A stretch of DNA of 18,027 nt, from contig DGSC01000060.1 in the NCBI GenBank assembly GCA_002391275.1, positions 4,985 to 23,011 on the forward strand. The letters run 5' to 3'. Position 1 is the first letter of the stretch, and every line of letters starts with the position of its first letter. This stretch comes from Prevotellaceae bacterium UBA4372. Its GTDB lineage: Bacteria; Bacteroidota; Bacteroidia; Bacteroidales; Bacteroidaceae. Positions 1 through 9,200 of the stretch are shown piece after piece. The notes under the pieces are model-generated. The model was not told where the DNA came from, made no database searches, and saw nothing but the letters and a program-made list of their open reading frames with translations. Position numbers and translations under genes: made by a program.

Positions 1-2
1 AG

Positions 3-404
3 ATTAAAGGTGGCGCTGCAAATCCTTCACCCCCAGTAGGTCCCGCTCTCGGTTCCAAGGGTATCAATATCATGGATTTCTGCAAGGCGTTCAACGCCAG
101 AACTCAGGATAAGGCTGGTAAGGTTCTCCCTGTTGTTATCACCTATTACACAGATAAATCTTACGATTTTATCGTAAAGACTCCTCCTGTGGCTGTCCAA
201 TTGATGGAAGCTGCAAAAGTTAAAGGTGGTAGCTCTGAGCCTAACCGTAAAAAGGTTGCCTCCATTACCTGGGATGATGTTCGCGCTATTGCCACTGACA
301 AAATGCCCGATCTTAATTGTTTCACAGTTGAGTCGGCTATGAGATTAGTTGCAGGCACGGCCAGAAGTATGGGTATCACTATCAAGGGTGACTTCCCCGC
401 ATAA
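3..404 (+). CDS. rplK: 50S ribosomal protein L11, 5'-truncated by the window edge
   Basis: L11 binds the GTPase-associated centre of 23S rRNA together with the L10-L12 stalk. The reading frame is open from base 3, and the visible 133 residues begin IKGGAANPSPPVGPALGSKG, the classic N-terminal L11 motif (Pro-rich PSPPVGPALG). About a dozen N-terminal residues therefore lie before the window. The ATG at position 72 is internal (Met of INIMDFCKAFNA) and is not the start. The C-terminal RNA-binding domain is complete (KTPPVAVQL near the middle, then the GTARSMGI segment near the end). It is the first visible gene of the rplK-rplA-rplJ-rplL-rpoB-rpoC operon, and rplA starts 21 nt downstream. Nothing unusual is visible. 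Confidence 0.97.
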   Translation: MKGGAANPSPPVGPALGSKGINIMDFCKAFNARTQDKAGKVLPVVITYYTDKSYDFIVKTPPVAVQLMEAAKVKGGSSEPNRKKVASITWDDVRAIATDKMPDLNCFTVESAMRLVAGTARSMGITIKGDFPA

Positions 405-425
405 TTTTAAACTTCAATTTGAACT

Positions 426-1124
426 ATGGCAAAACTGACAAAAAACCAGAAACTCGTCGCAGAGAAGATTGAAGCAGGGAAAGCTTACACCCTAAAAGAG
501 GCTTCTCAGTTGGTAAAGGATATTACCACGACTAAGTTCGATGCCTCTGTTGATATCGATATGCGACTGGGCGTAGACCCTCGTAAGGCCAATCAGATGG
601 TGCGTGGCGTCGCTACTCTGCCCAATGGTACGGGTAAGACTGTTCGCGTGCTTTGTCTCTGTACTCCTGATCAGGAGGCTGCCGCTAAGGAGGCAGGTGC
701 AGACTATGTTGGCCTTGATGAGTACATTGACAAGATTAAAAGCGGCTGGACTGACATTGACGTCATCATCACGATGCCTTCTATCATGGGTAAAATCGGT
801 GCCTTGGGTCGTATCCTTGGTCCCCGTGGCCTTATGCCTAACCCTAAGAGCGGCACTGTGACTATGAATCCCGCTCAGGCTGTTCGTGAGGTGAAAATGG
901 GTAAGATTGACTTTAAGGTTGATAAGACCGGTATCGTGCATACTTCTATCGGTAAGGTTTCTTTCTCTGCTGAGAAGATTGCTGAAAATGCACGTGAGTT
1001 CATTAATACCATTATCAAACTAAAGCCCGCTGCTGCTAAGGGTACTTACATCAAGAGCATTTATCTTTCAAGTACGATGAGCCCTGGCATCAAGGTTGAT
1101 TCCAAGGCTGTTGACGAAATCTAA
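426..1124 (+). CDS. rplA: 50S ribosomal protein L1
   Basis: L1 forms the mobile L1 stalk of the large subunit, helps release deacylated tRNA, and in many bacteria represses its own operon mRNA. The 232-residue product is the normal length. It shows the L1 signature FDASVDIDMRLGVDPRK at about residues 38-54 and the RNA-binding segment LGPRGLMPNPKSGTV at 131-145. The start is the first ATG of the frame, 21 nt after rplK, with no strong Shine-Dalgarno sequence, as is common in Bacteroidetes. rplJ follows after 19 nt, so the genes are almost certainly co-transcribed. I see no clear L1-binding mimic in the short gaps; such a site, if present, would probably be upstream of the window. Confidence 0.97.
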   Translation: MAKLTKNQKLVAEKIEAGKAYTLKEASQLVKDITTTKFDASVDIDMRLGVDPRKANQMVRGVATLPNGTGKTVRVLCLCTPDQEAAAKEAGADYVGLDEYIDKIKSGWTDIDVIITMPSIMGKIGALGRILGPRGLMPNPKSGTVTMNPAQAVREVKMGKIDFKVDKTGIVHTSIGKVSFSAEKIAENAREFINTIIKLKPAAAKGTYIKSIYLSSTMSPGIKVDSKAVDEI

Positions 1125-1143
1125 TTCTAAAGACGTTTGAATC

Positions 1144-1677
1144 ATGAGAAAGGAAGATAAAGCACTTATTATCGAAAAGCTTGGCGATACGCTCAAGGCT
1201 TACCCGCACTTCTACCTCGTGGATGTGACTGGTATGGACGCTGCTCGCACGAGTGCTATGCGTCGACAGTGCTTCAAAAATGAGGTCAAGATGGTGGTTG
1301 TGAAGAATACTTTGCTTCACAAAGCTTTTGAGGCCAGCGAAATCGATTATTCACCCCTCTACGATACACTTAAGGGTACTACTGCTGTTATTTTCAGCTC
1401 AGTGGCTAATGCCCCTGCTAAGATGCTGAAGGACTTCAATTCCAAGAACCCTAAAGGTGTTACCATTCCCGAACTGAAGGCTGCTTATGCTGAGGAAAGC
1501 TTCTACGTTGGAGCTGATCAGTTGGATGCCTTGGTTGCTATCAAGAGCAAGAACGAACTTATTGCGGATATCGTTGCTATGTTGCAATCTCCGATGCAGG
1601 GCGTTCTTTCTGCAATCGAGTCTGGAGCTGCTACCATCCATGGTGTTCTCGAGACCCTCGCCGAGAAGGGCGAATAA
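1144..1677 (+). CDS. rplJ: 50S ribosomal protein L10
   Basis: L10 (P0-like) anchors L7/L12 dimers to the ribosome at the base of the stalk. The product is 177 residues, the usual size. The N-terminal rRNA-binding domain is recognisable (YLVDVTGMDAARTSAMRRQC, then KMVVVKNTLLHKAFE), and the C-terminal helical tail that docks L7/L12 dimers is present (MLQSPMQGVLSAIESGAATI). It lies 19 nt after rplA and 45 nt before rplL, its binding partner, in the standard operon order. L10 often autoregulates translation from a leader, but the 19-nt gap before this gene is too short to hold one. Confidence 0.97.
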   Translation: MRKEDKALIIEKLGDTLKAYPHFYLVDVTGMDAARTSAMRRQCFKNEVKMVVVKNTLLHKAFEASEIDYSPLYDTLKGTTAVIFSSVANAPAKMLKDFNSKNPKGVTIPELKAAYAEESFYVGADQLDALVAIKSKNELIADIVAMLQSPMQGVLSAIESGAATIHGVLETLAEKGE

Positions 1678-1722
1678 ATTTAAATACCCCAAGTCTAACA
1701 AAACAAAATTTCATAAATTATT

Positions 1723-2100
1723 ATGGCAGACATCAAAGCTATCGCTGAAGAGTTGGTTAACTTGACAGTGAAAGAAGTAAACGATTTAAAGAACCTTCTT
1801 AAGGAGGAATATGGTATTGAACCCGCTGCAGCTGCTGTTGCTGTTGCTGCTGGCCCCGCTGCTGGCCCCGCTGCCGCTGCTGAGGAGAAGACTGACTTCG
1901 ACGTCATCCTCAAGAACGCAGGCGCTGCTAAGCTTCAGGTAGTTAAGGCTGTTAAGGAAGCTTGCGGTCTCGGTCTGAAGGAAGCTAAGGAGCTCGTTGA
2001 CGGTGCTCCCAGCACTCTGAAGGAAGGTATGCCCAAGGCTGACGCTGAGGCTCTGAAGAAGACCCTCGAGGAGGCTGGCGCTGAGATCGAGCTTAAGTAA
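1723..2100 (+). CDS. rplL: 50S ribosomal protein L7/L12
   Basis: L7/L12 is the multicopy stalk protein that recruits and stimulates translational GTPases. The 125-residue product has the N-terminal dimerisation helix (about residues 1-32), an Ala/Pro/Gly hinge (about 34-53), and the globular C-terminal domain that contacts elongation factors (KLQVVKAVKEACGLGLKEAK, then LVDGAPSTLKEG). The hinge is encoded by GCT-rich DNA and includes a perfect 12-bp tandem duplication at 1849-1872 giving AGPAAGPA. Codons are strongly biased, as expected for one of the most abundant proteins. A hairpin with a T-run sits 36 nt after the stop, so part of the transcripts may end here and give rplL more mRNA than rpoB. 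Confidence 0.97.
   Translation: MADIKAIAEELVNLTVKEVNDLKNLLKEEYGIEPAAAAVAVAAGPAAGPAAAAEEKTDFDVILKNAGAAKLQVVKAVKEACGLGLKEAKELVDGAPSTLKEGMPKADAEALKKTLEEAGAEIELK
1849..1872 (+). repeat. 12-bp perfect tandem repeat in the L7/L12 hinge
   Basis: GCTGGCCCCGCT occurs twice back to back and encodes AGPA-AGPA within the flexible hinge. The surrounding DNA is also rich in GCT/GTT triplets, a slippage-prone context. A length change of 12 bp would stay in frame and only lengthen or shorten the linker. Confidence 0.85.
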
Positions 2101-2135
2101 GATCTTTTCGACCTAATCTATTTAGGAATGCATAG

Positions 2136-2171
2136 GTAGAGAACTCTCTGGTAGAGAGTCCTCTACTTTTT
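2136..2171 (+). terminator. Intrinsic terminator or attenuator between rplL and rpoB
   Basis: GTAGAG-a-ACTCTC (2136-2148) pairs with GAGAGT-c-CTCTAC (2154-2166) around a 5-nt loop. The two 6-bp stems are separated by a symmetric A/C mismatch, and a run of five T (2167-2171) follows. This is the architecture of a Rho-independent terminator. Because rpoB has no obvious promoter of its own in the following 160 nt, partial termination that sets the ribosomal protein to polymerase ratio is the likely role (inference). A small hairpin, CCTAA/TTAGG, precedes it at 2112-2126. Confidence 0.75.
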
Positions 2172-2202
2172 GCGTCTTTAGACAACAACGCCCACACTAT
2201 AA

Positions 2203-2277
2203 CGTAAACGCTATTTCTTAAGCCTGAAACAACAGTAGTTTACGATTGTCTCTTGTTCCTTTAGCAGACTGTCAGGC
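2203..2277 (+). promoter_or_regulatory. Structured rpoB leader with two competing stems
   Basis: Within the 234-nt gap before rpoB, CGTAAAC (2203-2209) can pair with GTTTACG (2238-2244). GCCTG (2222-2226) plus ACAGT (2232-2236) can pair with ACTGT-CAGGC (2268-2277). The two pairings interleave, so they are either mutually exclusive or form a pseudoknot. I see no clear Bacteroidetes -7 box here. The region probably acts as an RNA leader after the 2136-2171 hairpin, but this is inferred from paper folding only. Confidence 0.35.
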
Positions 2278-2334
2278 AATTCTGTTTTGGAACCACTAAG
2301 AAAGAATGAATTTTAAAACTCATCATATTTATTA

Positions 2335-5300
2335 ATGGCTAAGATTGTTAATCAACGAGTAAATTTCGCTTCAGTCAAGAATCCGATGGCTTATCCGGAT
2401 TTTCTTGAGGTCCAGCTGAAATCGTTCAACGATTTTCTGCAGCTTGATACTCCGCTGGAGCAGCGAAAAAACGATGGGCTATTCAAGGTCTTTTCCGAGA
2501 ACTTTCCCATTGCTGATACGCGCAACAATTTTGTCCTGGAATTCTTGGACTACTACATCGATCCTCCCCGTTATTCTATGGAGGAGTGCTTGGAGCGTGG
2601 CTTGACTTATGCCGTACCTCTTAAGGCTAAGCTTAAGCTTTACTGCACAGATCCTGATCATGAGGACTTCGATACTGTAATTCAAGATGTCTTCCTTGGT
2701 CCTATTCCTTACATGACACCCAACGGAACATTTATTATTAATGGAGCTGAGCGTGTTGTGGTAAGTCAGTTACACCGTTCTCCTGGCGTCTTCTTCGGCT
2801 CAAGCCAGCATGCCAACGGTACACAGTTGTACAGTGCACGTATCATTCCTTTTAAAGGTTCTTGGATTGAGTTTGCTACGGACATTAACAACGTGATGTA
2901 TGCCTATATTGATCGTAAGAAGAAGTTGCCTGTTACAACTTTGTTACGAGCAATAGGTTACGAGAATGATAAAGACATATTAGAAATCTTTAATCTTGCA
3001 GAAGAGATAAAGGTTAATAAGTCCAGTCTCAAAAGAGCTATCGGTCGTAAATTGGCTGCTCGCGTGTTGAAGTCATGGGTTGAAGATTTCGTTGATGAAG
3101 ATACAGGCGAAGTTGTTAGCATCGAGCGTAATGAAGTAATCATGGATCGTGAGACGGTTCTTGATGAGGAGAAAGTTGCGTTAATTCTTGATAGTGGTAC
3201 TTCCACGATACTTCTTCATAAGGAAGATGGCGATGCAAGTGATTACTCTATCATCTTTAATACCTTAGCCAAGGATCCGTCAAATTCCGAAAAAGAAGCA
3301 GTACTTTATATTTATCGTCAATTGAGGAATGCAGATCCTGCTGATGATGCCAGTGCGCGTGAGGTTATTAATAACCTTTTCTTCTCCGAGAAGCGTTATG
3401 ATTTAGGTGACGTAGGCCGCTATCGCATTAATCGTAAGCTTAATCTGCAGACCGATCCAGACGTACGCGTGCTTACGCATGAAGACATTATTGAGATTAT
3501 CAAATATCTCATTGAACTTGTCAACTCGAAAGCTGCTGTCGATGATATCGACCATTTGAGTAACCGCCGTGTTCGCACTGTCGGTGAGCAGTTGGCAAAT
3601 CAGTTTGCTATAGGTCTGGCACGTATGAGCCGCACTATTCGTGAACGCATGAATGTTCGAGATAATGAGGTCTTCACACCTACAGATCTTATCAATGCAA
3701 AGACAATCTCGAGTGTCATTAATTCGTTCTTTGGGACAAATGCTCTCAGCCAGTTCATGGATCAGACAAATCCATTGGCCGAGGTAACACATAAGCGCCG
3801 TCTGTCGGCACTTGGTCCTGGAGGTCTGAGCCGTGAACGTGCTGGTTTCGAGGTACGTGACGTACACTATACTCACTATGGTCGTCTTTGTCCTATTGAA
3901 TCGCCTGAAGGACCTAATATTGGTCTTATCTCATCACTCTGTGTGTATGCTAAGATAAATGAGCTTGGTTTCATCTCTACGCCTTATCGCAAGGTTAACG
4001 ATGGTATAGTAGACCTCTCAGATTCAGGTATAAAGTACTATACTGCCGAGGAAGAAGAAGGTCTTGTTATTGGTCAGGGCAACGCTCCCCTTCGCGATGA
4101 TGGTACATTTATCCGTAAGGTAGTCAAATGCCGTCAGGATGATGATTACCCTGTTGTTCCTCCTGCTGAGGTAGACCTTATGGACGTAGCTCCGCAGCAG
4201 ATTGCATCCATAGCAGCCTCCCTTATTCCTTTCCTTGAGCATGATGATGCCCACCGTGCACTCATGGGATCAAACATGATGCGTCAGGCTGTGCCTCTCG
4301 TACGTACTGAGGCTCCAATTGTAGGTACTGGCATCGAAAAGCAAGTGTGTGAGGACAGCCGAACGATGATTGTGGCTGAAGGTGCAGGTGTAGTTGATTA
4401 TGTTGATGCAACAACTATCCGTATTCTCTATGATCGTACTGAGGATGAAGAATTCGTAAGTTTCGAGCCGGCATTGAAAGAATATCGTATTCCCAAGTTC
4501 CGTCGCACGAACCAGAATATGACTATCGACCTCCGTCCGATTTGTGAGAAAGGCCAGCGTGTTGAGGCAGGTGACATTTTGACCGAAGGTTACAGCACCG
4601 AGAACGGTGAATTGGCTCTTGGAAAGAACCTCCTTGTTGCTTATATGCCTTGGAAAGGGTACAACTACGAGGATGCTATCGTACTCAATGAGCGCGTAGT
4701 TCGAGAAGATGTTCTCACGAGCATTCATGTTGAGGAATTCTCTCTCGAGGTACGTGAGACAAAGCGTGGCGTCGAAGAACTAACCTCTGATATTCCTAAT
4801 GTCAGTGAAGAAGCTACAAAGGATTTGGATGAGAATGGTATTATTCGTGTTGGTGCTCAGGTTCTACCTGGTGATATCCTCATTGGTAAAATCACGCCTA
4901 AGGGCGAGAGCGATCCTTCACCTGAAGAGAAGCTTCTCCGTGCCATTTTTGGTGACAAGGCAGGTGATGTTAAGGACGCATCTCTAAAGGCTTCCCCGTC
5001 ACTTTCTGGAACAGTAATTGATAAAAAGCTCTTTTCACGTGCTATCAAGACTCGCTCCGAGAAGCTTCGCGACAAACAGCGTTTGCCTAAGCTTGATGAG
5101 GAGTTTGAGCTCAAAGTGGGCGATTTAAAGGCTATTCTCATCGACAAGTTGCTGGAGCTTACTAAGAATCTCACATCAAAAGGTGTCAAAGATTATATGG
5201 GAGCCGAGGTCATTGTCAAGGGTGCACAGTTCACTGAGGCTAATTTGTCGTCACTTGATTTTACGGGTATTCAACTCAGTGGTTGGACCAGTGACGAGCA

Positions 5301-6144
5301 TGCAAATGGACTTATCTCTCAATTGATAATCAATTTCATTAAGAAATATAAAGTTCTTGATGCTGAGTTAAAACGTCGCAAGTTTGCCATTACTATTGGT
5401 GACGAGCTTCCTTCCGGTATCATCCAGATGGCTAAGGTCTACGTGGCAAAGAAGCGTAAGATTGGTGTCGGTGACAAGATGGCTGGTCGACATGGTAACA
5501 AGGGTATTGTTTCCAAGGTCGTTCGTCAGGAGGATATGCCTTTCCTGGCAGATGGTACACCTGTTGACATTGTATTGAATCCGCTTGGCGTGCCTTCTCG
5601 TATGAACATTGGTCAGATATTCGAGACTGTCCTTGGCGCTGCAGGTAAGGAACTTGGTGTTAAGTTCTCTACGCCCATTTTTGATGGCGCATCGCTTGAC
5701 GATCTCTGTGAATGGACTGATAAGGCAGGCTTGCCTCGCTACTGTTCCACTCAGCTTTATGACGGAGCTACGGGCGAAAAGTTCGACCAGTTGGCTACTG
5801 TAGGTATTGCATACATGCTTAAACTTGGCCATATGGTTGAAGATAAGATGCATGCTCGTTCTATTGGTCCGTACAGTCTTATTACTCAGCAACCTCTTGG
5901 TGGTAAGGCTCAGTTTGGTGGTCAGCGTTTCGGTGAGATGGAGGTCTGGGCTATCGAGGCCTTTGGTGCTTCTCACGTTCTACAGGAGATTCTGACAATC
6001 AAGTCGGATGACGTCACAGGACGAACCAAAGCCTATGAAGCTATCGTCAAGGGTGAACCCATGCCGACGCCTGGAATCCCAGAGTCGCTCAACGTGTTGC
6101 TGCACGAACTCCGTGGTTTAGGACTTTCCGTCACATTGGAGTGA
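2335..6144 (+). CDS. rpoB: DNA-directed RNA polymerase subunit beta
   Basis: The beta subunit forms one half of the RNA polymerase active-site cleft. At 1269 residues it is shorter than the E. coli protein (1342) and in line with Bacteroidetes orthologs. The rifampicin region is at about residues 466-495: LSQFMDQTNPL with D476, then H486 and S491 in THKRRLSALGPGG. These match E. coli D516, H526 and S531, so the cluster looks wild-type (drug-sensitive) at these positions. Downstream are CPIESPEGPNIGLI, the active-site proximal GVGDKMAGRHGNKG, and the C-terminal clamp segment GGQRFGEMEVWA. The start ATG begins MAKIVNQRVNF. It follows a 234-nt leader and precedes rpoC by 68 nt; the two are co-transcribed. 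Confidence 0.98.
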   Translation: MAKIVNQRVNFASVKNPMAYPDFLEVQLKSFNDFLQLDTPLEQRKNDGLFKVFSENFPIADTRNNFVLEFLDYYIDPPRYSMEECLERGLTYAVPLKAKLKLYCTDPDHEDFDTVIQDVFLGPIPYMTPNGTFIINGAERVVVSQLHRSPGVFFGSSQHANGTQLYSARIIPFKGSWIEFATDINNVMYAYIDRKKKLPVTTLLRAIGYENDKDILEIFNLAEEIKVNKSSLKRAIGRKLAARVLKSWVEDFVDEDTGEVVSIERNEVIMDRETVLDEEKVALILDSGTSTILLHKEDGDASDYSIIFNTLAKDPSNSEKEAVLYIYRQLRNADPADDASAREVINNLFFSEKRYDLGDVGRYRINRKLNLQTDPDVRVLTHEDIIEIIKYLIELVNSKAAVDDIDHLSNRRVRTVGEQLANQFAIGLARMSRTIRERMNVRDNEVFTPTDLINAKTISSVINSFFGTNALSQFMDQTNPLAEVTHKRRLSALGPGGLSRERAGFEVRDVHYTHYGRLCPIESPEGPNIGLISSLCVYAKINELGFISTPYRKVNDGIVDLSDSGIKYYTAEEEEGLVIGQGNAPLRDDGTFIRKVVKCRQDDDYPVVPPAEVDLMDVAPQQIASIAASLIPFLEHDDAHRALMGSNMMRQAVPLVRTEAPIVGTGIEKQVCEDSRTMIVAEGAGVVDYVDATTIRILYDRTEDEEFVSFEPALKEYRIPKFRRTNQNMTIDLRPICEKGQRVEAGDILTEGYSTENGELALGKNLLVAYMPWKGYNYEDAIVLNERVVREDVLTSIHVEEFSLEVRETKRGVEELTSDIPNVSEEATKDLDENGIIRVGAQVLPGDILIGKITPKGESDPSPEEKLLRAIFGDKAGDVKDASLKASPSLSGTVIDKKLFSRAIKTRSEKLRDKQRLPKLDEEFELKVGDLKAILIDKLLELTKNLTSKGVKDYMGAEVIVKGAQFTEANLSSLDFTGIQLSGWTSDEHANGLISQLIINFIKKYKVLDAELKRRKFAITIGDELPSGIIQMAKVYVAKKRKIGVGDKMAGRHGNKGIVSKVVRQEDMPFLADGTPVDIVLNPLGVPSRMNIGQIFETVLGAAGKELGVKFSTPIFDGASLDDLCEWTDKAGLPRYCSTQLYDGATGEKFDQLATVGIAYMLKLGHMVEDKMHARSIGPYSLITQQPLGGKAQFGGQRFGEMEVWAIEAFGASHVLQEILTIKSDDVTGRTKAYEAIVKGEPMPTPGIPESLNVLLHELRGLGLSVTLE

Positions 6145-6147
6145 CGG

Positions 6148-6204
6148 ATGTAAAATGTAAAATGTAACATAGCATTTGACATTTGACATTCACCATTTAA
6201 CATC
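6148..6204. repeat. Heptad-periodic inverted repeat in the rpoB-rpoC spacer
   Basis: Most of the 68-nt spacer is made of 7-bp units: GTAAAAT, GTAAAAT, GTAACAT (6150-6170), then after AGC a series of ATTTGAC-like units (6174-6201). The left arm 6148-6164 pairs with 6173-6189 at 15 of 17 positions around an 8-nt loop, giving an AT-rich hairpin. It starts four bases after the rpoB stop and ends close to the rpoC start. The 7-bp period is shared with the arrays at 17478-17834. Confidence 0.7.
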
Positions 6205-6212
6205 AAAGCATT

Positions 6213-9200
6213 ATGCCTTACAAAAAAGAAAATAAAGTCAAGAATAATTTCACTAAGATAACCGTCGGGCTCGCATCGCCTGAGGAGATCAAGGAGAATT
6301 CTTTCGGCGAGGTTTTAAAACCTGAGACTATTAATTATCGTACTTACAAGCCTGAGCGCGACGGTTTGTTTTGTGAGCGTATCTTTGGTCCTACAAAGGA
6401 CTATGAATGCCATTGTGGTAAATACAAGCGTATTCGATATAAAGGTATCGTCTGTGACCGTTGTGGTGTAGAGGTGACTGAGAAGAAGGTACGTCGTGAG
6501 CGCAGCGGACACATAGAGCTGGTTGTGCCTGTGGCACACATTTGGTACTTCCGCAGTCTCCCCAACAAGATAGGCTACCTCCTCGGTATGCCCACGAAAA
6601 AGCTCGATGCCGTAATCTATTATGAGCGCTACGTTGTCATTAATCCAGGTCCATTCCTTAAGAGTGAGGAAGAAGGCGTTCACCTCGAGAAGTTCGACCT
6701 CTTGTCAGAGGAAGAGTATTTAGAACATCTCGATCGTTTGCCTGCAGAAAACCAATATCTTTCTGATGACGACCCCAATAAGTTTGTTGCAAAGATGGGT
6801 GCCGAGGCGATTTATGATCTTCTCGTTGGCTTAGATCTTGACAAACTTTCCTACGAGTTGCGTGACCGAGCCAACAGTGATACCGCCCAGCAGCGCAAGA
6901 ACGAGGCTTTAAAGCGTCTTCAAGTCGTTGAGAGCTTCCGTATCAGCCGTGACCGCAACCGCCCCGAGTGGATGATTATGAAGATGCTTCCTGTTATTCC
7001 GCCCGATTTGCGTCCTCTCGTCCCCCTGGATGGTGGTCGTTTTGCTACTTCCGACCTTAACGATCTTTATCGTCGCGTCATCATTCGTAACAACCGTTTG
7101 AAGCGCCTCATAGAGATTAAGGCTCCCGAGGTCATCCTGCGCAACGAAAAGCGAATGTTGCAGGAAGCTGTTGATAGCCTCTTCGACAACAGCCGCAAGA
7201 GCAGCGCAGTCAAGAGTGAGAGCAATCGTCCGCTGAAATCGCTTAGCGACTCCCTCAAGGGCAAGCAAGGCCGTTTCCGTCAGAACCTTCTCGGTAAGCG
7301 TGTCGACTACTCAGCTCGTTCTGTTATTGTGGTAGGTCCTGAACTGAATATGGGTGAGTGCGGTCTGCCTAAGCTCATGGCAGCTGAACTTTACAAGCCG
7401 TTCATTATCCGCAAACTTATCGAACGCGGTATCGTTAAGACTGTAAAGAGTGCCAAGAAGATTGTCGATCGAAAGGATCCAGTTATCTGGGATATTCTGG
7501 AGCACGTTATGAAGGGACACCCTGTTCTCCTTAACCGTGCCCCGACGCTGCACCGTCTCGGTATTCAGGCATTCCAGCCAAAGATGATTGAAGGTAAAGC
7601 TATTCAGTTGCACCCGTTGGCTTGTACGGCTTTCAATGCTGACTTCGATGGCGACCAGATGGCTGTTCACCTCCCATTGAGCAATGAAGCTATTCTGGAG
7701 GCTCAAATCTTGATGCTCCAGAGCCACAATATTCTGAATCCTGCCAATGGTGCACCTATCACCGTACCTTCTCAGGATATGGTGTTAGGTCTGTATTATA
7801 TCACCAAGTTGCGCCCCGGTGCACTCGGTACAGGCCTTACCTTCTACGGCCCCGAAGAGGCTATCATTGCCTACAATGAGCGTCGTGTGGATGTTCATGC
7901 TCCCGTGAAGGTCATTGTTGAGGACAAACTTGAGAATGGTACCATCGGCAAGCGGATGGTTGAGACGTCCGTAGGTCGTGTCATTGTCAACGAGATTATT
8001 CCTGTTGAGGTCGGCTTCTTTAATGATATCATTTCCAAGAAGACGCTGCGAGGCCTTATTACGGACGTTATCAAGGCCGTAGGTGTTGCCCGTGCATGTG
8101 CATTCCTTGATGGTATTAAGAATCTCGGCTACAAATTGGCTTACGACGGCGGCCTGTCCTTCAACCTTGGAGATATCATTATTCCTGAGGAGAAGGCAGC
8201 TCTTGTACAGCGTGGTAACGATGAGGTTGAGCGCATTACGGGTGACTACAACATGGGTTTCATCACCGACAAGGAGCGTTACAATCAGGTTATCGATGCC
8301 TGGACACATGTCAACAACGACTTGTCGTCTGTGCTCATGAAGACCATGCGCGAGGCCGACCAAGGCTTCAATGCCGTCTACATGATGCTTGATTCTGGTG
8401 CCCGTGGTAGTGCCGGTCAGATTTCTCAGCTCTCTGGTATGCGTGGTCTGATGGCTAAACCGCAGAAGGCTGGCGCCGAAGCTCAGATTATTGAGAACCC
8501 GATTCTTTCTAACTTCAAGGAAGGCATGAGCGTGCTGGAGTACTTCATCTCAACGCACGGTGCCCGTAAGGGTCTTGCTGATACGGCTCTGAAGACGGCC
8601 GATGCAGGTTATCTTACCCGTCGTTTGGTAGACGTCTCACATGACGTAATCATCAACGAGGAGGACTGTGGAACCCTGCGTGGTCTTGTCTGTACAGCCT
8701 TGAAGAATGGTGATGAGGTTATCAGTTCTCTCTATGAGCGCATACTGGGCCGTGTCAGTGTTCACGACATCATCAACCCATCCAACAACAAACTCATCGT
8801 TGCGGCTGGTGAGGAGATTACCGAAGCTATAGCAGAGGAAATCGAGAACAGTCCTATTGAGAGCGTTGAGATTCGTTCAGTTCTTACCTGTGAGAGCCGC
8901 CATGGTGTCTGCATGAAGTGCTACGGTCGCAACCTCGCTACAGCACGTATGGTGCAGAAGGGAGAGGCTGTAGGTGTCATTGCCGCACAGTCTATCGGTG
9001 AGCCTGGTACACAGCTTACGCTTCGTACTTTCCACGCTGGTGGTGTGGCCGACAATGCTGCAGCCAATGCTACTATCAAGGCCAAGTACGATTCGAAGCT
9101 CGAGTTCGAAGAGCTCCGTACTGTTGACTTCCTTGACGATGCTGGTCAGCCCGCCAAGATGGTTGTCGGTCGTCTGGCAGAAGTTCGCTTCGTGGACGTC

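Noticed and set aside
72..404. ATG at 72 as the start of rplK
   Set aside because: The frame continues upstream to base 3 with the conserved L11 N-terminal motif, so the ATG is internal.
3721..3900. Rifampicin-resistance mutation in rpoB
   Set aside because: The residues corresponding to E. coli D516, H526 and S531 are D, H and S, so the cluster is wild-type at these positions.
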